The position numbers and the translations under genes are program-made. DNA of 64,000 bases from Enterobacter cloacae subsp. cloacae ATCC 13047 (GTDB lineage Bacteria; Pseudomonadota; Gammaproteobacteria; Enterobacterales; Enterobacteriaceae). The notes under the pieces are model-generated. The model searched no databases. It saw nothing but the letters and a program-made list of their open reading frames with translations, and was not told where the DNA came from. Shown here in pieces: positions 30,657 through 44,785 of this stretch. The DNA lies in the NCBI RefSeq assembly GCF_000025565.1, contig NC_014121.1, positions 4,860,216 to 4,924,215 on the forward strand, given 5' to 3'. Position 1 is the stretch's first letter, and each line of letters starts with the position of its first letter.

Positions 30657-32735
30657 TCACTTCTTCGCGACTGCTTTTCGCCGCTTATCCAAATCCTTAA
30701 TCAGCCTGTTCACCCCGTCATCAGCAAACATCGTCTCAAGCGTGGTGGATAACTTGCGGCGCCAGTTCTTGTACTGATAGCTGGTGCCCGGGATGTTCAC
30801 CGGCTCCGCCATATCAATCCAGTCTTCCGGCTGCAGGCCCAGCAGGGCGCTGTTGCTGTCGGCAATGTAGCGCTGCAATCCGCGGTTGAGCGTCGGCGTC
30901 ATCGACATCAGCGACGCTTTATGCCCGGCGCGTTTCGGCAGACAGCCGTGCTTATGCAGTGCATCCAGCAGACCCTGCTTCGCCAGCTCGCGATCCTGAT
31001 ACAGGCCGCGAAGGACATCTTCATCCGGATAGAGACCCAGGGTTTTACCGAGCGTCAGATCGCCGCTTTCCCAATAGCCACGAAGCGTAGGAAGGTCATG
31101 CGTCGTCGCGACTGCCATTGACTGTTCAGGGTACGCTTGCGGCGCGCGGAAGGTTTTCTCATGGTCGTTTTCAAAATAGAGCACTTTATAGGAGTAAACG
31201 CCGCTGTCGCGAAGCTTACTGACGATTTCTACCGGCACGGTACCGAGATCTTCGCCGATCACCATGCACTGATGGCGCTTGCTTTCCAGCGCCAGGATCG
31301 ACAGCAGATCGTCAACCGGATACTGAACATACGCCCCGTGATCGGCCGTCTCACCGTAGGGGATCCACCACAGGCGCAGCACGGACATCACGTGGTCGAT
31401 ACGCAGCGCGCCGCAGTTCTGCATGTTGGCGCGCAGCAGGTCGATAAACGGCTCGTAGGCACGCGCCGCCATCACGTGCGGATCCATCGGCGGCAGGCCC
31501 CAGTTCTGGCCGAGCGGGCCCAGAATATCCGGTGGTGCGCCTACGGAGGCCTTCAGGCAGTACAGCTCACGGTCACACCAGGTTTCCGCCCCGCCTTCTG
31601 CCACGCCAACGGCCAGGTCGCGATACAGACCGATCGGCATCTTATAGCCCTGGCTCACCTGCCAGCAGTCGGCAAACTGGCTGTACGCCAGCCACTGCAG
31701 CCACAGGTAGAAGTCCACTTCATCGGCGTATTTTTTACAGAACGCTTTGACTTCAGGCGTGTCGACGGATTGATACGCCTCCGGCCAGACCGGCCAGCCC
31801 CAGCGCATTTCGTCCTCTTTCACCTGATACGCATGCAGCGCATCGAACGCCGCCTGCCAGTAGAGGCTCTCGCCCTCCTGCGCCACAAACTGACGGAAGG
31901 CGGCCATCTCCTCGTCATCACGCTGAGAAAAGCCTTTCCACGCCAGACGCAGGGCAGCCATCTTCAGCGCCGTCACGGTGGAATAGTCCACCCAGTCTGC
32001 TTCGCGCGCCTGCTTCAGCGCCTGCTGAGTGGTGCTAAGTGCCCACCACGCCTGCGCTTCCGGGCTGTTTTTGAAATCGTCTAACGCATTCACGTCGATG
32101 TAAATCACGTTCAGCCAGCGACGGGACGACGGGCTGTACGGGCTGGCACTCTCCGGGTTAGCCGGATAGAGGGCGTGGATCGGGTTGAGGCCGATAAACG
32201 CGCCGCCGCGCTCCCCCACCGATGCCAGCATCTTTTTCAGGTCACCAAAATCGCCGATGCCCCAGTTGCTGTCAGAGCGCAGGGTGTAGAGTTGCACGCA
32301 GGCCCCCCACAGCTTTTTGCCTTCGAGCAACGCCTGCGGCCCATAACAACGTTTTGGCGCCACGATCAACCGGCAGTGAAAGCGCAGCTCGTCCTGGGTG
32401 AGCGTTAGGGTGTGGTAACCCTCCGGCAGCTTCGCCGGAAGGGTGAGTGCTTTGCCGCCGGTGGCGTGGCCCTTGTGCTGATGTCCCTCTTCGGTGGTCA
32501 GCAGCCAGGTAAACTCGCCGCGTCCTTCCACCGCCAGCGACATCTTTTTGCCCGCGGTGAAGACTTTAACGTTCGGTACCGGCGTGGCCGACGCTTTCGC
32601 GTCGGTTTTGTGCATGGCATCCAGCAAACGTCTTTTGGTGTCGGCGCCAATAGACTGTGGTTTGCCGTGAGCATTAATGTAACTGAGGCTGATCCCCGCC
32701 GCCTGCGCGGCACTGTCCAGACGTTTACTCTCCAT
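30657..32735 (-). CDS. malQ: 4-alpha-glucanotransferase (amylomaltase)
   Basis: MalQ transfers dextrinyl groups between maltodextrins and releases glucose; with MalP it degrades imported maltodextrins in the cytoplasm. The 692 residues (E. coli 694) belong to GH77. Visible motifs include WGIGDFGDL, YSPSSRRWLNVIYIDVNAL, LRIDHVMSVLRLWWIP (with the nucleophile Asp), IGEDLGTVP (acid/base Glu) and ATTHDLPTLRGYW. It starts 9 bp after the malP stop and is the second gene of malPQ, expected to be activated by MalT. Confidence 0.97.
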   Translation of the reverse strand: MESKRLDSAAQAAGISLSYINAHGKPQSIGADTKRRLLDAMHKTDAKASATPVPNVKVFTAGKKMSLAVEGRGEFTWLLTTEEGHQHKGHATGGKALTLPAKLPEGYHTLTLTQDELRFHCRLIVAPKRCYGPQALLEGKKLWGACVQLYTLRSDSNWGIGDFGDLKKMLASVGERGGAFIGLNPIHALYPANPESASPYSPSSRRWLNVIYIDVNALDDFKNSPEAQAWWALSTTQQALKQAREADWVDYSTVTALKMAALRLAWKGFSQRDDEEMAAFRQFVAQEGESLYWQAAFDALHAYQVKEDEMRWGWPVWPEAYQSVDTPEVKAFCKKYADEVDFYLWLQWLAYSQFADCWQVSQGYKMPIGLYRDLAVGVAEGGAETWCDRELYCLKASVGAPPDILGPLGQNWGLPPMDPHVMAARAYEPFIDLLRANMQNCGALRIDHVMSVLRLWWIPYGETADHGAYVQYPVDDLLSILALESKRHQCMVIGEDLGTVPVEIVSKLRDSGVYSYKVLYFENDHEKTFRAPQAYPEQSMAVATTHDLPTLRGYWESGDLTLGKTLGLYPDEDVLRGLYQDRELAKQGLLDALHKHGCLPKRAGHKASLMSMTPTLNRGLQRYIADSNSALLGLQPEDWIDMAEPVNIPGTSYQYKNWRRKLSTTLETMFADDGVNRLIKDLDKRRKAVAKK

Positions 32736-32744
32736 CGCGCTTCC

Positions 32745-35138
32745 TTAGCGTTTTGCCTGCCAGATACGAGCCTGATAATCACGGATTGAACGGTCAGAGC
32801 TGAACATTCCGCAGCGGGCGGTGTTCAGAATGCACGCCCGGGTCCACGCTTCCTGGTCACGGTACAGCACGTCGACCTGTTTTTGCGCTTCCACGTAGGC
32901 CGTGAAGTCCGCCATCACCAGATACGGGTCGCCACCGTGTTTGTCCATGCTGTGCAGCATCTGGTCAAACGCGTGCTTATCGCCATCGCTGTATTTACCG
33001 CTTTCCAGCTCTTTCAGCACCGCATCCAGCACTTTGTCCTTCTTACGCCATTTCACCGGATCGTAGCCTTTGGCCTTGAGGGCTTTCACTTCTTCAACCG
33101 TATGACCAAAGATAAAGATGTTCTCTTCTCCGACCTTCTCGGCAATCTCTACGTTCGCACCGTCTAGCGTACCAACAGTCAGCGCGCCGTTCAGCGCCAG
33201 CTTCATGTTGCCGGTACCAGACGCTTCTTTACCCGCGGTCGAGATCTGCTCGGAGATATCCGCCGCCGGGATCAGCATCTCTGCGGCAGAGACGCAGTAG
33301 TCCGGCAGGAACACCACTTTCAGCTTGTCGCCCACTTTCGGATCGTTGTTGATAGCCGCCGCCACTTTATTGATGGCGAGGATAATGTTTTTCGCCAGGT
33401 AGTAGCCCGGTGCCGCCTTCGCGCCGAACAGGAACACGCGCGGCACGCGGTCAGCCTGCGGATTCTCGCGGATCTCTTTGTACAGCGCGAGGATATGCAG
33501 CAGGTTCAGATGCTGACGTTTATATTCGTGCAGACGCTTAATCTGGATGTCGAAAATGGCGTTCGGGTTAATCTCGATACCGGTACGCGCTTTCACAAAC
33601 GCCGCCAGACGCACTTTGTTATCCCGCTTGATGGCGCGGTATTGTTCGCGGAACTTCGCGTCGTCTGCGTATTTTTCCAGGTTGATCAGCTGGTCCAGAT
33701 CGTTGGCCCACTCTTTCTTCAGCGTTTTGTCCAGCAGACCGGCCAGCAGCGGGTTGCACTGTTTGATCCAGCGACGCGGCGTGATGCCGTTGGTCACGTT
33801 ATGGAATTTGGTCGGCCACAGCTGGTGATATTCCGGGAACAGGTCTTTCACCACCAGATCCGAGTGCAGCGCCGCCACACCGTTCACCGCAAAGCCGCTC
33901 ACCACGCACATATTTGCCATGCGCACCTGTTTGTCATGCACCACGGCCAGCTTCGCCCAGACCGCTTTGTTGCCCGGCCAGGTTTTATCCACCAGCGTTT
34001 TAAACTGGTCATTGATCTTGTTGATGATCTGCATATGGCGCGGCAGCAGCGTTTTCACCAGCTTCTCGTCCCAGCACTCCAGCGCTTCTGGCATCAGGGT
34101 GTGGTTGGTGTAAGCAAAGGTGCGGCTGGTGATCGCCCAGGCATCATCCCAGCTCAGCTGGTGCTCGTCGATCAGCACACGCAGCAGTTCAGGAATAGCG
34201 ATGGTCGGGTGCGTGTCGTTAAGCTGAATCACTTCAAAGTCAGGCAGCTGTGCCAGCTTGCGGCCCGCCAGGTGGTGACGACGCAGAATATCCGCCACGG
34301 AGCAGGCGCACTGGAAGTACTGCTGCATCAGACGCAGTTTCTTGCCCGCCAGATGGTTGTCGTTCGGGTAGAGCACTTTGGTCAGCTTCTCGGCGTCGAT
34401 GCCCTGCTGTTCGGCACGCAGGAAATCGCCGTCGTTAAATTTGGTCAGGTTAAACGGATGCGCATGCTTCGCCTGCCACAGACGCAGCGGTTGCGCCACG
34501 CCGTTACGGTAACCGAGCACCGGCAGGTCCCAGGCTTCGCCGATAAACGTAAATGCCGGTTCCCAGAGACCCTGTTTTGATACTTTACCGCCAATGTTCA
34601 CCTGCACATCCAGCTGCGCGTTGTGGCGGAACCACGGGTAGGTGTTACGGTGCCAGTCGTCCGGCGCTTCCATCTGATGCCCGTCTGCAAATGACTGACG
34701 GAACAGACCGTATTGATAGTTCAGGCCGTAACCAATGGCCGACTGCCCAACCGTTGCCATCGAATCGAGGAAACAGGCCGCCAGACGTCCCAGACCACCG
34801 TTGCCCAGCGCCGGGTCAATCTCTTCTTCCAGCAGGTCGGTCAGGTTAATGTCGTGTTCTTTCAGCACATCCCCAACCTCCTGATACCAGCCGAGGTTCA
34901 GCAGGTTGTTGCCGGTCAGACGACCGATCAGGAATTCCATCGAGATGTAGTTGACGTGGCGCTGACCTTTTACCGGTTTTGCCAGAGGTTGAGCATCCAG
35001 CTGCTCTGCGAGCGCACCGCTCACCGCCTGCCACCACTGGTGAGGCGTCATCTCGTTTGCAGCATGAAGGCCAAAACGCTGCCACTGACGCGTCAGGGCA
35101 GCCTGGAATTGAGCTTTGTTGAAGGTAGGCTGTGACAT
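32745..35138 (-). CDS. malP: maltodextrin phosphorylase
   Basis: MalP phosphorolyses linear maltodextrins to glucose-1-phosphate with pyridoxal phosphate. The ATG at 35138 gives [15 protein letters not shown] and 797 residues, the E. coli length; an upstream in-frame start at 35171 adds eleven unlikely residues. Motifs: [23 protein letters not shown] (outline), [16 protein letters not shown], and the PLP-lysine region [18 protein letters not shown]. It is a paralogue of glgP, 7 kb away. The divergent neighbour malT encodes its activator; MalT-type boxes lie upstream. Confidence 0.97.
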   Translation of the reverse strand: MSQPTFNKAQFQAALTRQWQRFGLHAANEMTPHQWWQAVSGALAEQLDAQPLAKPVKGQRHVNYISMEFLIGRLTGNNLLNLGWYQEVGDVLKEHDINLTDLLEEEIDPALGNGGLGRLAACFLDSMATVGQSAIGYGLNYQYGLFRQSFADGHQMEAPDDWHRNTYPWFRHNAQLDVQVNIGGKVSKQGLWEPAFTFIGEAWDLPVLGYRNGVAQPLRLWQAKHAHPFNLTKFNDGDFLRAEQQGIDAEKLTKVLYPNDNHLAGKKLRLMQQYFQCACSVADILRRHHLAGRKLAQLPDFEVIQLNDTHPTIAIPELLRVLIDEHQLSWDDAWAITSRTFAYTNHTLMPEALECWDEKLVKTLLPRHMQIINKINDQFKTLVDKTWPGNKAVWAKLAVVHDKQVRMANMCVVSGFAVNGVAALHSDLVVKDLFPEYHQLWPTKFHNVTNGITPRRWIKQCNPLLAGLLDKTLKKEWANDLDQLINLEKYADDAKFREQYRAIKRDNKVRLAAFVKARTGIEINPNAIFDIQIKRLHEYKRQHLNLLHILALYKEIRENPQADRVPRVFLFGAKAAPGYYLAKNIILAINKVAAAINNDPKVGDKLKVVFLPDYCVSAAEMLIPAADISEQISTAGKEASGTGNMKLALNGALTVGTLDGANVEIAEKVGEENIFIFGHTVEEVKALKAKGYDPVKWRKKDKVLDAVLKELESGKYSDGDKHAFDQMLHSMDKHGGDPYLVMADFTAYVEAQKQVDVLYRDQEAWTRACILNTARCGMFSSDRSIRDYQARIWQAKR

Positions 35139-38427
<3,289 letters not shown>

Positions 38428-38438
38428 GTTTGTGCGGG

Positions 38439-38478
38439 CTGATGCCCTCACCCCGGCCCTCTCCCACAGGGAGAGGGA
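38439..38478. repeat. CCCTCTCCC/GGGAGAGGG intergenic palindrome
   Basis: Copy with left tail GCTGATGCCCTCACCCCGG, followed by CCCTCTCCCACAGGGAGAGGG. It fills the 61-bp gap between the convergent malT and glpR, where E. coli K-12 has rtcBA and rtcR. Confidence 0.85.
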
Positions 38479-38488
38479 GAAAGGCGTC

Positions 38489-39247
38489 TCAACATAACTC
38501 TAACTGCACATTATTATCTTTAATCACCTGCATCACGCCCGCCGGTGGCATCACATCGGTATAAACCGCATTTACCATGCTGATGCTGCCCATGTTGACC
38601 ATCGCGTTACGGCCAAATTTGGAGTGGTCCACCACCAGCATCACGTGACGTGAGTTTTCAATGATCGCGCGCTTGGTGCGCACCTCGTGATAATCAAACT
38701 CCAGCAGTGAGCCGTCGCTGTCGATGCCGCTGATCCCCAGAATGCCGAAGTCGAGACGGAACTGAGAGATAAAATCGAGCGTCGCTTCGCCAATGATGCC
38801 GCCGTCGCGGCTGCGCAGTTCGCCCCCGGCGAGGATGATGCGGAAATCATCTTTCTGCATCAGGGTATTGGCCACGTTCAGGTTGTTGGTCACGATGCGC
38901 AGGTTTTCGTGATCCAGCAGCGCATGGGCGACCGCTTCAGGCGTGGTGCCGATATCAATAAACAGCGTCGCCCCGTTGGGGATTTGGCTCGCCACTTTAC
39001 GGGCAATGCGCTCTTTCTCTGCCGTCTGCGTGGCTTTGCGGTCATGCCACGAGGTGTTAACCGAACTGGACGGCAGTGCCGCCCCGCCGTGATGGCGCAA
39101 AATACGGTTTTGATCGGCAAGATCGTTCAGGTCGCGGCGGATGGTTTGTGGGCTGACGGCAAACTGTTCCACCAGCTCTTCGGTGCTGACGTATCCCTGT
39201 TTTTTTACCAGTTCGATAATGGCGTCATGACGTTGTGTTTGTTTCAT
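38489..39247 (-). CDS. glpR: glycerol-3-phosphate regulon repressor
   Basis: A DeoR-family repressor released from DNA by glycerol-3-phosphate. The ATG at 39247 gives MKQTQRHDAIIELVKKQGYV and 252 residues, the E. coli length; the frame remains open upstream to 39382 but only as overlap with glpG. The N-terminal HTH has VSTEELVEQFAVSPQTIRRDL and the sensor domain has IDIGTTPEAVAHAL and GGELRSRDGGIIGEAT. K-12 strains often carry a defective glpR; this one appears intact. It is last in the glpEGR group. Confidence 0.97.
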   Translation of the reverse strand: MKQTQRHDAIIELVKKQGYVSTEELVEQFAVSPQTIRRDLNDLADQNRILRHHGGAALPSSSVNTSWHDRKATQTAEKERIARKVASQIPNGATLFIDIGTTPEAVAHALLDHENLRIVTNNLNVANTLMQKDDFRIILAGGELRSRDGGIIGEATLDFISQFRLDFGILGISGIDSDGSLLEFDYHEVRTKRAIIENSRHVMLVVDHSKFGRNAMVNMGSISMVNAVYTDVMPPAGVMQVIKDNNVQLELC

Positions 39248-39263
39248 GAAATATCCCTGGGAA

Positions 39264-40094
39264 TTATGTTCGTTTTCGCGCATGGAGCGTGTCGGCAAAC
39301 GCCATTGCCAGCCCGACGGCAAGCCCGGTGACGTGTGCACCATTGGCGATAGACATACCAAACAGATCAAACCATCCGGCAATTAGCCATATTAACGCAA
39401 AGGTTATCAATCCGCGCTGCAGATAGATGCCACTTTCGGGGTCGCGCTCGCCTCTGAGCCAGACATAGCCCATCAGGGCATACACCACGCCGGATAAACC
39501 ACCGAACCACGGGCCGCTGAATTTATGCTGCACATAGCCGCTCAGCAGGGCGCTGATAAGGGTGATAACAATCAGCTTGCCGCTGCCCAGACGCTTCTCC
39601 ACCGCGCCACCGAGATACCACCACCACAGCAGGTTAAAGAGAATATGCATCACCGAGAAGTGCATCAGCGCGTGGGTGAAATAGCGCCAGACGTCAAAAT
39701 CGAGAGACGGGTCGTACGGCCACGCAAGCGCGATCATCACGCTCTGGTCGCCCACCACGTTCATAATGATGAAGACGATAATGCAGGCCGCCATCAGTAG
39801 CAGCGTAAACGGACCTGCGCGCTCGCGAATGGTGGCAAGGAAGGGGAAGCGCCGATAGTGCAGTCCGCTCCCCGTCTGCCCCGACTGCCAGCTCGCGGCC
39901 AGATAGCGAGGGTCGCCGGGATTCTCAAGAAAGCGGGCCAGTTCCGCATTCACGCGATCGGCCTGGCTTTCATCCGCCAGCCAGACATCGGTTTTCGTGT
40001 GCTGCTGAACGGTCAGGATGATGCCCTGGGTTGCCATATAGTCGACAAACGCCTGGGCGACGCGCGGATTGGTAAAAGAGGTGATCATCAACAT
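39264..40094 (-). CDS. glpG: rhomboid intramembrane serine protease GlpG
   Basis: GlpG cleaves transmembrane substrates inside the inner membrane. The 276-residue protein has a cytoplasmic N-domain (about 1-87) and six membrane segments. The catalytic dyad is S201 in [16 protein letters not shown] and H254 in [13 protein letters not shown]; the WR motif in [13 protein letters not shown] and the HxxxN of HILFN are present. The ATG at 40094 gives [13 protein letters not shown], the family start; upstream in-frame starts are rejected. It is 47 bp after glpE and 16 bp before glpR. Confidence 0.97.
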   Translation of the reverse strand: MLMITSFTNPRVAQAFVDYMATQGIILTVQQHTKTDVWLADESQADRVNAELARFLENPGDPRYLAASWQSGQTGSGLHYRRFPFLATIRERAGPFTLLLMAACIIVFIIMNVVGDQSVMIALAWPYDPSLDFDVWRYFTHALMHFSVMHILFNLLWWWYLGGAVEKRLGSGKLIVITLISALLSGYVQHKFSGPWFGGLSGVVYALMGYVWLRGERDPESGIYLQRGLITFALIWLIAGWFDLFGMSIANGAHVTGLAVGLAMAFADTLHARKRT

Positions 40095-40141
40095 GGGCGG
40101 CGGTCGCTTATTTCCACACAAAAGGGGACAGTATAGCGGGA

Positions 40142-40474
40142 TCAGCGCTCAAAAGCGTATTCCACTTCTGCCGGGAAATGACGATGCCAGGCATCGAAAC
40201 CGCCGTCGACGCTGTAGACCGCATCATAGCCCTGCTGAATAAGGTACTGCGCCGCACCTTTGCTGCTGTTGCCGTGATAGCACATCACCATCACCGGCGT
40301 ATCGAAGTCGTTATCGCGCATAAACGCGCCCAGCGTATCGTTGGTGAGGTGGAACGCTCCCGGGGTGTGGCCCATCGCAAAACTCTGCGGATCGCGGATA
40401 TCCACCAGCACCGCCGTTCCCTGGTGCATCTTCTGGTGGGCTTCTTCTACGTTAATACATTCAAACTGATCCAT
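40142..40474 (-). CDS. glpE: thiosulfate sulfurtransferase GlpE
   Basis: A single-domain rhodanese that transfers sulfur from thiosulfate to cyanide or dithiols. The ATG at 40474 gives [14 protein letters not shown] and 110 residues (E. coli 108). The active-site loop with C65 is [15 protein letters not shown], and [15 protein letters not shown] is the first CH2-like motif. The physiological role remains unclear. It is the first gene of glpE-glpG-glpR and is divergent from glpD, the arrangement known from E. coli. Confidence 0.95.
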   Translation of the reverse strand: MDQFECINVEEAHQKMHQGTAVLVDIRDPQSFAMGHTPGAFHLTNDTLGAFMRDNDFDTPVMVMCYHGNSSKGAAQYLIQQGYDAVYSVDGGFDAWHRHFPAEVEYAFER

Positions 40475-40508
40475 GGTGTTCTCTTTCTGTTGTTCAGGTT
40501 GGGTGCGC

Positions 40509-40549
40509 TCTGATGCCCTCACCCCAGCCCTCTCCCACGGGGAGAGGGA
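40509..40549. repeat. CCCTCTCCC/GGGAGAGGG palindrome in the glpE-glpD gap
   Basis: Copy TGATGCCCTCACCCCAG followed by CCCTCTCCCACGGGGAGAGGG. Unlike most copies in the window it lies between divergent genes, about 35 bp upstream of the glpE start, so it probably sits in the glpEGR promoter or leader. Confidence 0.83.
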
Positions 40550-40673
40550 GAAAAGTTAGTCGCACTATTTTACCCCGTAGTGTACGTCCTGGCGGCGGGT
40601 AAACGCCATTATGTTATCCATATCACTCTAAATTGTTTTTTTGATGTTACCAAAAGCGCGTTCCTTTGCTATT

Positions 40674-40711
40674 ATGAGCGATATCGAACATTTCTGAGCT
40701 TTAACGAAAGT
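40674..40711. promoter_or_regulatory. tandem GlpR operators of glpD
   Basis: ATGAGCGATATCGAACAT at 40674-40691 matches the GlpR consensus ATGTTCGATAACGAACAT at 15 of 18 positions; CTGAGCTTTAACGAAAGT at 40694-40711 matches at 11 of 18. The sites are 20 bp apart, about two helical turns, as for the tandem operators of E. coli glpD. They lie just before the glpD start. Confidence 0.72.
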
Positions 40712-40724
40712 GCGTGAGGGTGTT

Positions 40725-42233
40725 ATGGAAACCAAAGATCTGATTGTGATAGGCGGTGGCATCAACGGTGCCGGTATTGCGGCAGACGCCGCAGGACGCG
40801 GATTATCCGTACTGATGCTGGAAGCTAACGACCTCGCCTGCGCGACGTCGTCCGCCAGCTCCAAACTGATTCACGGTGGCCTGCGCTACCTGGAACACTA
40901 TGAATTCCGTCTGGTCAGTGAAGCGCTGGCCGAACGTGAAGTGCTGCTGAAGATGGCACCGCACCTGGCCATCCCGATGCGCTTCCGCCTGCCCCATCGC
41001 CCGCATCTGCGTCCGGCGTGGATGATTCGAATCGGTCTGTTTATGTACGATCATCTGGGTAAACGCACCAGCCTGCCGGGTTCAAACGGTTTGCGTTTTG
41101 GCTCAGAATCGGTCCTTAAGCCTGAAATCGTGCGCGGTTTCGAATATTCCGACTGCTGGGTGGACGATGCGCGTCTGGTGCTGGCTAACGCACAGATGGT
41201 TGAGAAGAAAGGCGGCGAAGTGAAAACCCGCACCCGCGCCACCGCTGCGCGCCGTGAAAACGGCCTGTGGATCGTCGAAGCGGAAGACGTAGATACCGGC
41301 GAGAAGTTCAGCTGGAAAGCGCGCGGTCTGGTGAACGCCACCGGCCCATGGGTGAAACAGTTCTTCGACGAGGGGATGCATCTGCCATCTCCGTACGGTA
41401 TCCGCCTGATCAAAGGCAGCCACATTGTGGTACCACGCGTGCACACCCAGAAGCAGGCCTACATTCTGCAGAACGAAGACAAGCGCATTGTGTTTGTGAT
41501 CCCGTGGATGGACGAATTCTCCATCATCGGCACCACCGACGTGGAGTACAAAGGCGATCCGAAAAACGTCGAGATCGACGAGAGCGAAGTGAACTACCTG
41601 CTGAAGGTGTATAACGCGCACTTCAAGAAACAGCTGTCCCGCGATGACGTGGTCTGGACTTACTCCGGCGTGCGTCCGCTGTGCGATGACGAATCTGACT
41701 CACCGCAGGCGATTACCCGCGACTATACGCTCGATATTCACGACGTGGACGGTCAGGCACCGCTGCTCTCCGTGTTTGGCGGCAAGCTCACCACCTACCG
41801 TAAGCTGGCCGAGCACGCGCTGGAAAAACTGGCGCCGTACTACAAAGGCATTGGCCCGGCATGGACCAAAGGCGCGGTACTGCCTGGCGGTGATATCGGC
41901 GACAACCGCGATGATTACGCCGCGAAGCTGCGTCGTCGCTATCCATTCATCACGGAAGGCATGGCGCGCCACTATGCCCGTACCTACGGCAGCAACACGG
42001 AATTGATCCTGGGTGACGCGAAAGAGATTACCGACCTGGGCGAACATTTTGGCCACGAGCTGTATGAAGCCGAACTGCGCTATCTGGTGGAACATGAGTG
42101 GGTTCGCCGTCTGGATGATGCCATCTGGCGTCGTACCAAAGAGGGTATGTGGCTGAATGCCGAACAGCAGTCGCGTGTGGCGCAGTGGTTGCTGCAGCAT
42201 GCGGGGAAGCGTGAGCTGTCGTTGGCGTCGTGA
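40725..42233 (+). CDS. glpD: aerobic glycerol-3-phosphate dehydrogenase
   Basis: A peripheral inner-membrane flavoenzyme that oxidises sn-glycerol-3-phosphate to DHAP and passes electrons to ubiquinone. The ATG at 40725 gives METKDLIVIGGGINGAGIAA and 502 residues, the family length. The FAD-binding GGGINGAG is at 10-17; SSKLIHGGLRYLEHYEF and VFGGKLTTYRKLAEHA are typical. GAGGGTG upstream serves as ribosome-binding site. Two GlpR operators precede it. The divergent glpEGR cluster encodes its repressor. Confidence 0.97.
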   Translation: METKDLIVIGGGINGAGIAADAAGRGLSVLMLEANDLACATSSASSKLIHGGLRYLEHYEFRLVSEALAEREVLLKMAPHLAIPMRFRLPHRPHLRPAWMIRIGLFMYDHLGKRTSLPGSNGLRFGSESVLKPEIVRGFEYSDCWVDDARLVLANAQMVEKKGGEVKTRTRATAARRENGLWIVEAEDVDTGEKFSWKARGLVNATGPWVKQFFDEGMHLPSPYGIRLIKGSHIVVPRVHTQKQAYILQNEDKRIVFVIPWMDEFSIIGTTDVEYKGDPKNVEIDESEVNYLLKVYNAHFKKQLSRDDVVWTYSGVRPLCDDESDSPQAITRDYTLDIHDVDGQAPLLSVFGGKLTTYRKLAEHALEKLAPYYKGIGPAWTKGAVLPGGDIGDNRDDYAAKLRRRYPFITEGMARHYARTYGSNTELILGDAKEITDLGEHFGHELYEAELRYLVEHEWVRRLDDAIWRRTKEGMWLNAEQQSRVAQWLLQHAGKRELSLAS

Positions 42234-42241
42234 TGTAAAAA

Positions 42242-42313
42242 AGCCGGGTGGCGGCTCCGCTTTACCCGGCCTACTCGATCCCGTAGGCCCGGTAAGCGCA
42301 GCGCCACCGGGCT
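42242..42313. repeat. paired REP/BIME-like element after glpD
   Basis: Two opposite REP-like units, AGCCGGGTGGCGGCTCCGCTTTACCCGGCC and GTAGGCCCGGTAAGCGCAGCGCCACCGGGC (both in outline), flanked by AAAAAA on the left and GCTTTGTTTTT on the right. The right unit with its T-rich tail could end glpD transcription, and the left unit glgP transcription on the other strand. Confidence 0.85.
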
Positions 42314-42319
42314 TTGTTT

Positions 42320-44767
42320 TTACAACCGCACCGGATCAATATGCCAGATATTCTCGGCATACTCCTTAATGGTCCTGTCGGACGAGAAATACCCCATATT
42401 GGCGATGTTATGCATCGCGACGCAGGTCCACTTCTCCTGCTGACGATAAAGCTCGTCCACCCTGTCCTGACAATCCACGTAGCTGCGGTAATCCGCCAGC
42501 ACCTGATAGTGGTCGCCAAAGTTAATCAGCGAATCCACCAGGTCCCGATAGCGCCCTGGCTCGTCTGGGCTAAACACCCCGGTGGCGATTTGCGTCAGCA
42601 CCTGACGTAGCTCCTCATCCTCTTCGTAATACTCACGCGGCGAGTAGCCTTTCTTGCGCAGCGCCTCCACCTCTTCCGTGGTATTTCCGAAGATAAAGAT
42701 ATTTTCCGCCCCCACGTGCTCCAGCATTTCGACATTGGCCCCGTCCAGCGTGCCGATGGTCAGCGCGCCGTTAAGGGCAAACTTCATGTTACTGGTGCCG
42801 GACGCTTCCGTCCCGGCGGTGGAGATCTGCTCAGAGAGATCGGCCGCCGGAATGATCAGCTGCGCCAGGCTGACGCTGTAGTTAGGAACAAAGACCACCT
42901 TCAGCTTGTCGCCGATATCCGGATCGTTGTTGACCACCTTCGCCACATCGTTGATGAGGTGAATGATGTGCTTCGCCATGTAATAAGCGGACGCCGCCTT
43001 ACCGGCAAAGATCTTCACACGCGGCACCCACTCCGCCGTCGGATCGGCCTTGATGCGGTTATAGTGGGTGATCACATGCAGCACGTTCATCAGCTGGCGC
43101 TTGTACTCGTGAATACGCTTGATCTGCACGTCGAACAGCGCTTTCGGGTTCGCCACCACGTTCAGATGCAACGCCAGCCAGACTGACAGACGTTTCTTGT
43201 TCAGCAGCTTGGCTTCTCGTACGGCTTTGTTCACCGCCGGAAAATCAATGTGCTGTTCAAGCTCGCTCAGCTGGCTGAGATCGGTTCGCCAGGTGCGGCC
43301 AATGTGCTCATCCAGCACCTCAGAAAGCGGCTGGTTTGCCAGCGCCAGCCAGCGACGCGGCGTGACGCCATTGGTCACGTTGCAGAAACGCGTCGGGAAG
43401 ATCTTCGCAAAGTCCGCAAACAGCGACTGGACCATCAGGTTCGAGTGCAGCTCTGAAACCCCGTTCACCTTGTGGCTGATCACCACCGCCAGCCAGGCCA
43501 TGCGTACGCGACGACCATTCGATTCATCAATGATAGAAGCGCGGCTCAGCAGGCCGGTATCGTTCGGATACTGCTCCTGCAACGTCTTGAGAAAGTAGTC
43601 GTTAATTTCAAAGATGATCTGCAGATGGCGCGGCAAAATTTTGCCGAGCATATCCACCGGCCAGGTTTCCAGCGCTTCGCTCATCAACGTGTGGTTAGTG
43701 TAAGAGAAGACCTGACAGGTCACCTCAAACGCGTCGTCCCAGCTGAACTTATGCTCGTCGATAAGCAGACGCATCAGCTCCGGGATCGACAGCACCGGAT
43801 GGGTATCGTTGAGGTGAATGGCGGTTTTTTCCGCCAGATTGGCGTAGGTCTTGTGCAGCTGATAGTGACGGCTGAGGATATCCTGAATCGTCGCGGAGAC
43901 GAGGAAATACTCCTGACGCAGGCGCAGCTCGCGCCCGGAATAGGTCGAGTCGTCCGGGTAGAGCACGCGGGAGACGTTCTCGGAGTGGTTTTTATCTTCC
44001 ACCGCCGCGAAGTAGTCGCCCTGGTTAAATTTACCCAGGTTAATCTCGCTACTGGCCTGCGCGTTCCACAGACGCAGCGTATTGGTCGCATCGGTGTCGT
44101 AGCCCGGGACAATCTGGTCATAGGCGACGGCAAGGATCTCTTCGGTTTCCACCCAGCGGGACTTTTTCCCTTCCTGCTGAATACGTCCGCCAAACCGCAC
44201 CTTATAGCGCGTATTGTGTCGTTTAAACTCCCACGGGTTACCGTATTCCAGCCAGTAGTCCGGGGACTCTTTCTGACGTCCGTCCACGATGTTCTGCTTG
44301 AACATCCCGTAGTCGTAGCGAATGCCGTAGCCACGCCCCGGCAGGGCCAGCGTCGCCAGCGAGTCGAGGAAGCAGGCGGCAAGTCGCCCCAGGCCACCGT
44401 TACCGAGCCCCGGGTCGTTCTCTTCGTCAATCAGCTCTTCTAAGTCCAGCCCCATCTCTTCCAGCGCGGTTTTAACGTCATCGTAAATACCGAGCGATAA
44501 CAGCGCGTTAGAGAGGGTGCGGCCAATCAAAAATTCCATCGATAGGTAGTAAACCTGACGCGTTTCCTGCGACAGCTGGGCGCGGTTGGAGCGCAGCCAG
44601 CGTTCAACCATGCGGTCACGCACCGCAAACAGGGTGGCGTTGAGCCACTCGTGTTTGTTGGCGATGACCGGATCTTTCCCGATGGTAAACATCAGCTTAT
44701 AGGCGATAGAGTGCTTCAACGCCTCAACGCTGAGCGTGGGGGAAGAGTAGCTAAAAGGAGCGTTCAT
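42320..44767 (-). CDS. glgP: glycogen phosphorylase
   Basis: GlgP releases glucose-1-phosphate from glycogen with pyridoxal phosphate. The 815-residue length equals E. coli. Motifs include [20 protein letters not shown] (outline), [19 protein letters not shown] and the PLP-lysine region [20 protein letters not shown]. The last gene of the glgBXCAP operon in transcription order, 18 bp after glgA. MalP, its paralogue 7 kb away, handles shorter dextrins. The REP-like pair next to the stop codon probably marks the operon end. Confidence 0.97.
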   Translation of the reverse strand: MNAPFSYSSPTLSVEALKHSIAYKLMFTIGKDPVIANKHEWLNATLFAVRDRMVERWLRSNRAQLSQETRQVYYLSMEFLIGRTLSNALLSLGIYDDVKTALEEMGLDLEELIDEENDPGLGNGGLGRLAACFLDSLATLALPGRGYGIRYDYGMFKQNIVDGRQKESPDYWLEYGNPWEFKRHNTRYKVRFGGRIQQEGKKSRWVETEEILAVAYDQIVPGYDTDATNTLRLWNAQASSEINLGKFNQGDYFAAVEDKNHSENVSRVLYPDDSTYSGRELRLRQEYFLVSATIQDILSRHYQLHKTYANLAEKTAIHLNDTHPVLSIPELMRLLIDEHKFSWDDAFEVTCQVFSYTNHTLMSEALETWPVDMLGKILPRHLQIIFEINDYFLKTLQEQYPNDTGLLSRASIIDESNGRRVRMAWLAVVISHKVNGVSELHSNLMVQSLFADFAKIFPTRFCNVTNGVTPRRWLALANQPLSEVLDEHIGRTWRTDLSQLSELEQHIDFPAVNKAVREAKLLNKKRLSVWLALHLNVVANPKALFDVQIKRIHEYKRQLMNVLHVITHYNRIKADPTAEWVPRVKIFAGKAASAYYMAKHIIHLINDVAKVVNNDPDIGDKLKVVFVPNYSVSLAQLIIPAADLSEQISTAGTEASGTSNMKFALNGALTIGTLDGANVEMLEHVGAENIFIFGNTTEEVEALRKKGYSPREYYEEDEELRQVLTQIATGVFSPDEPGRYRDLVDSLINFGDHYQVLADYRSYVDCQDRVDELYRQQEKWTCVAMHNIANMGYFSSDRTIKEYAENIWHIDPVRL

Positions 44768-44785
44768 ATCAGTAACTTCGCCTCG

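Noticed and set aside
33495-34580. 361-codon open frame antisense to malP; similar frames antisense to malQ, glgP and glgX
   Set aside because: The codon bias of the sense genes leaves antisense frames open. The sense proteins are full-length known enzymes, and nothing supports the antisense frames.
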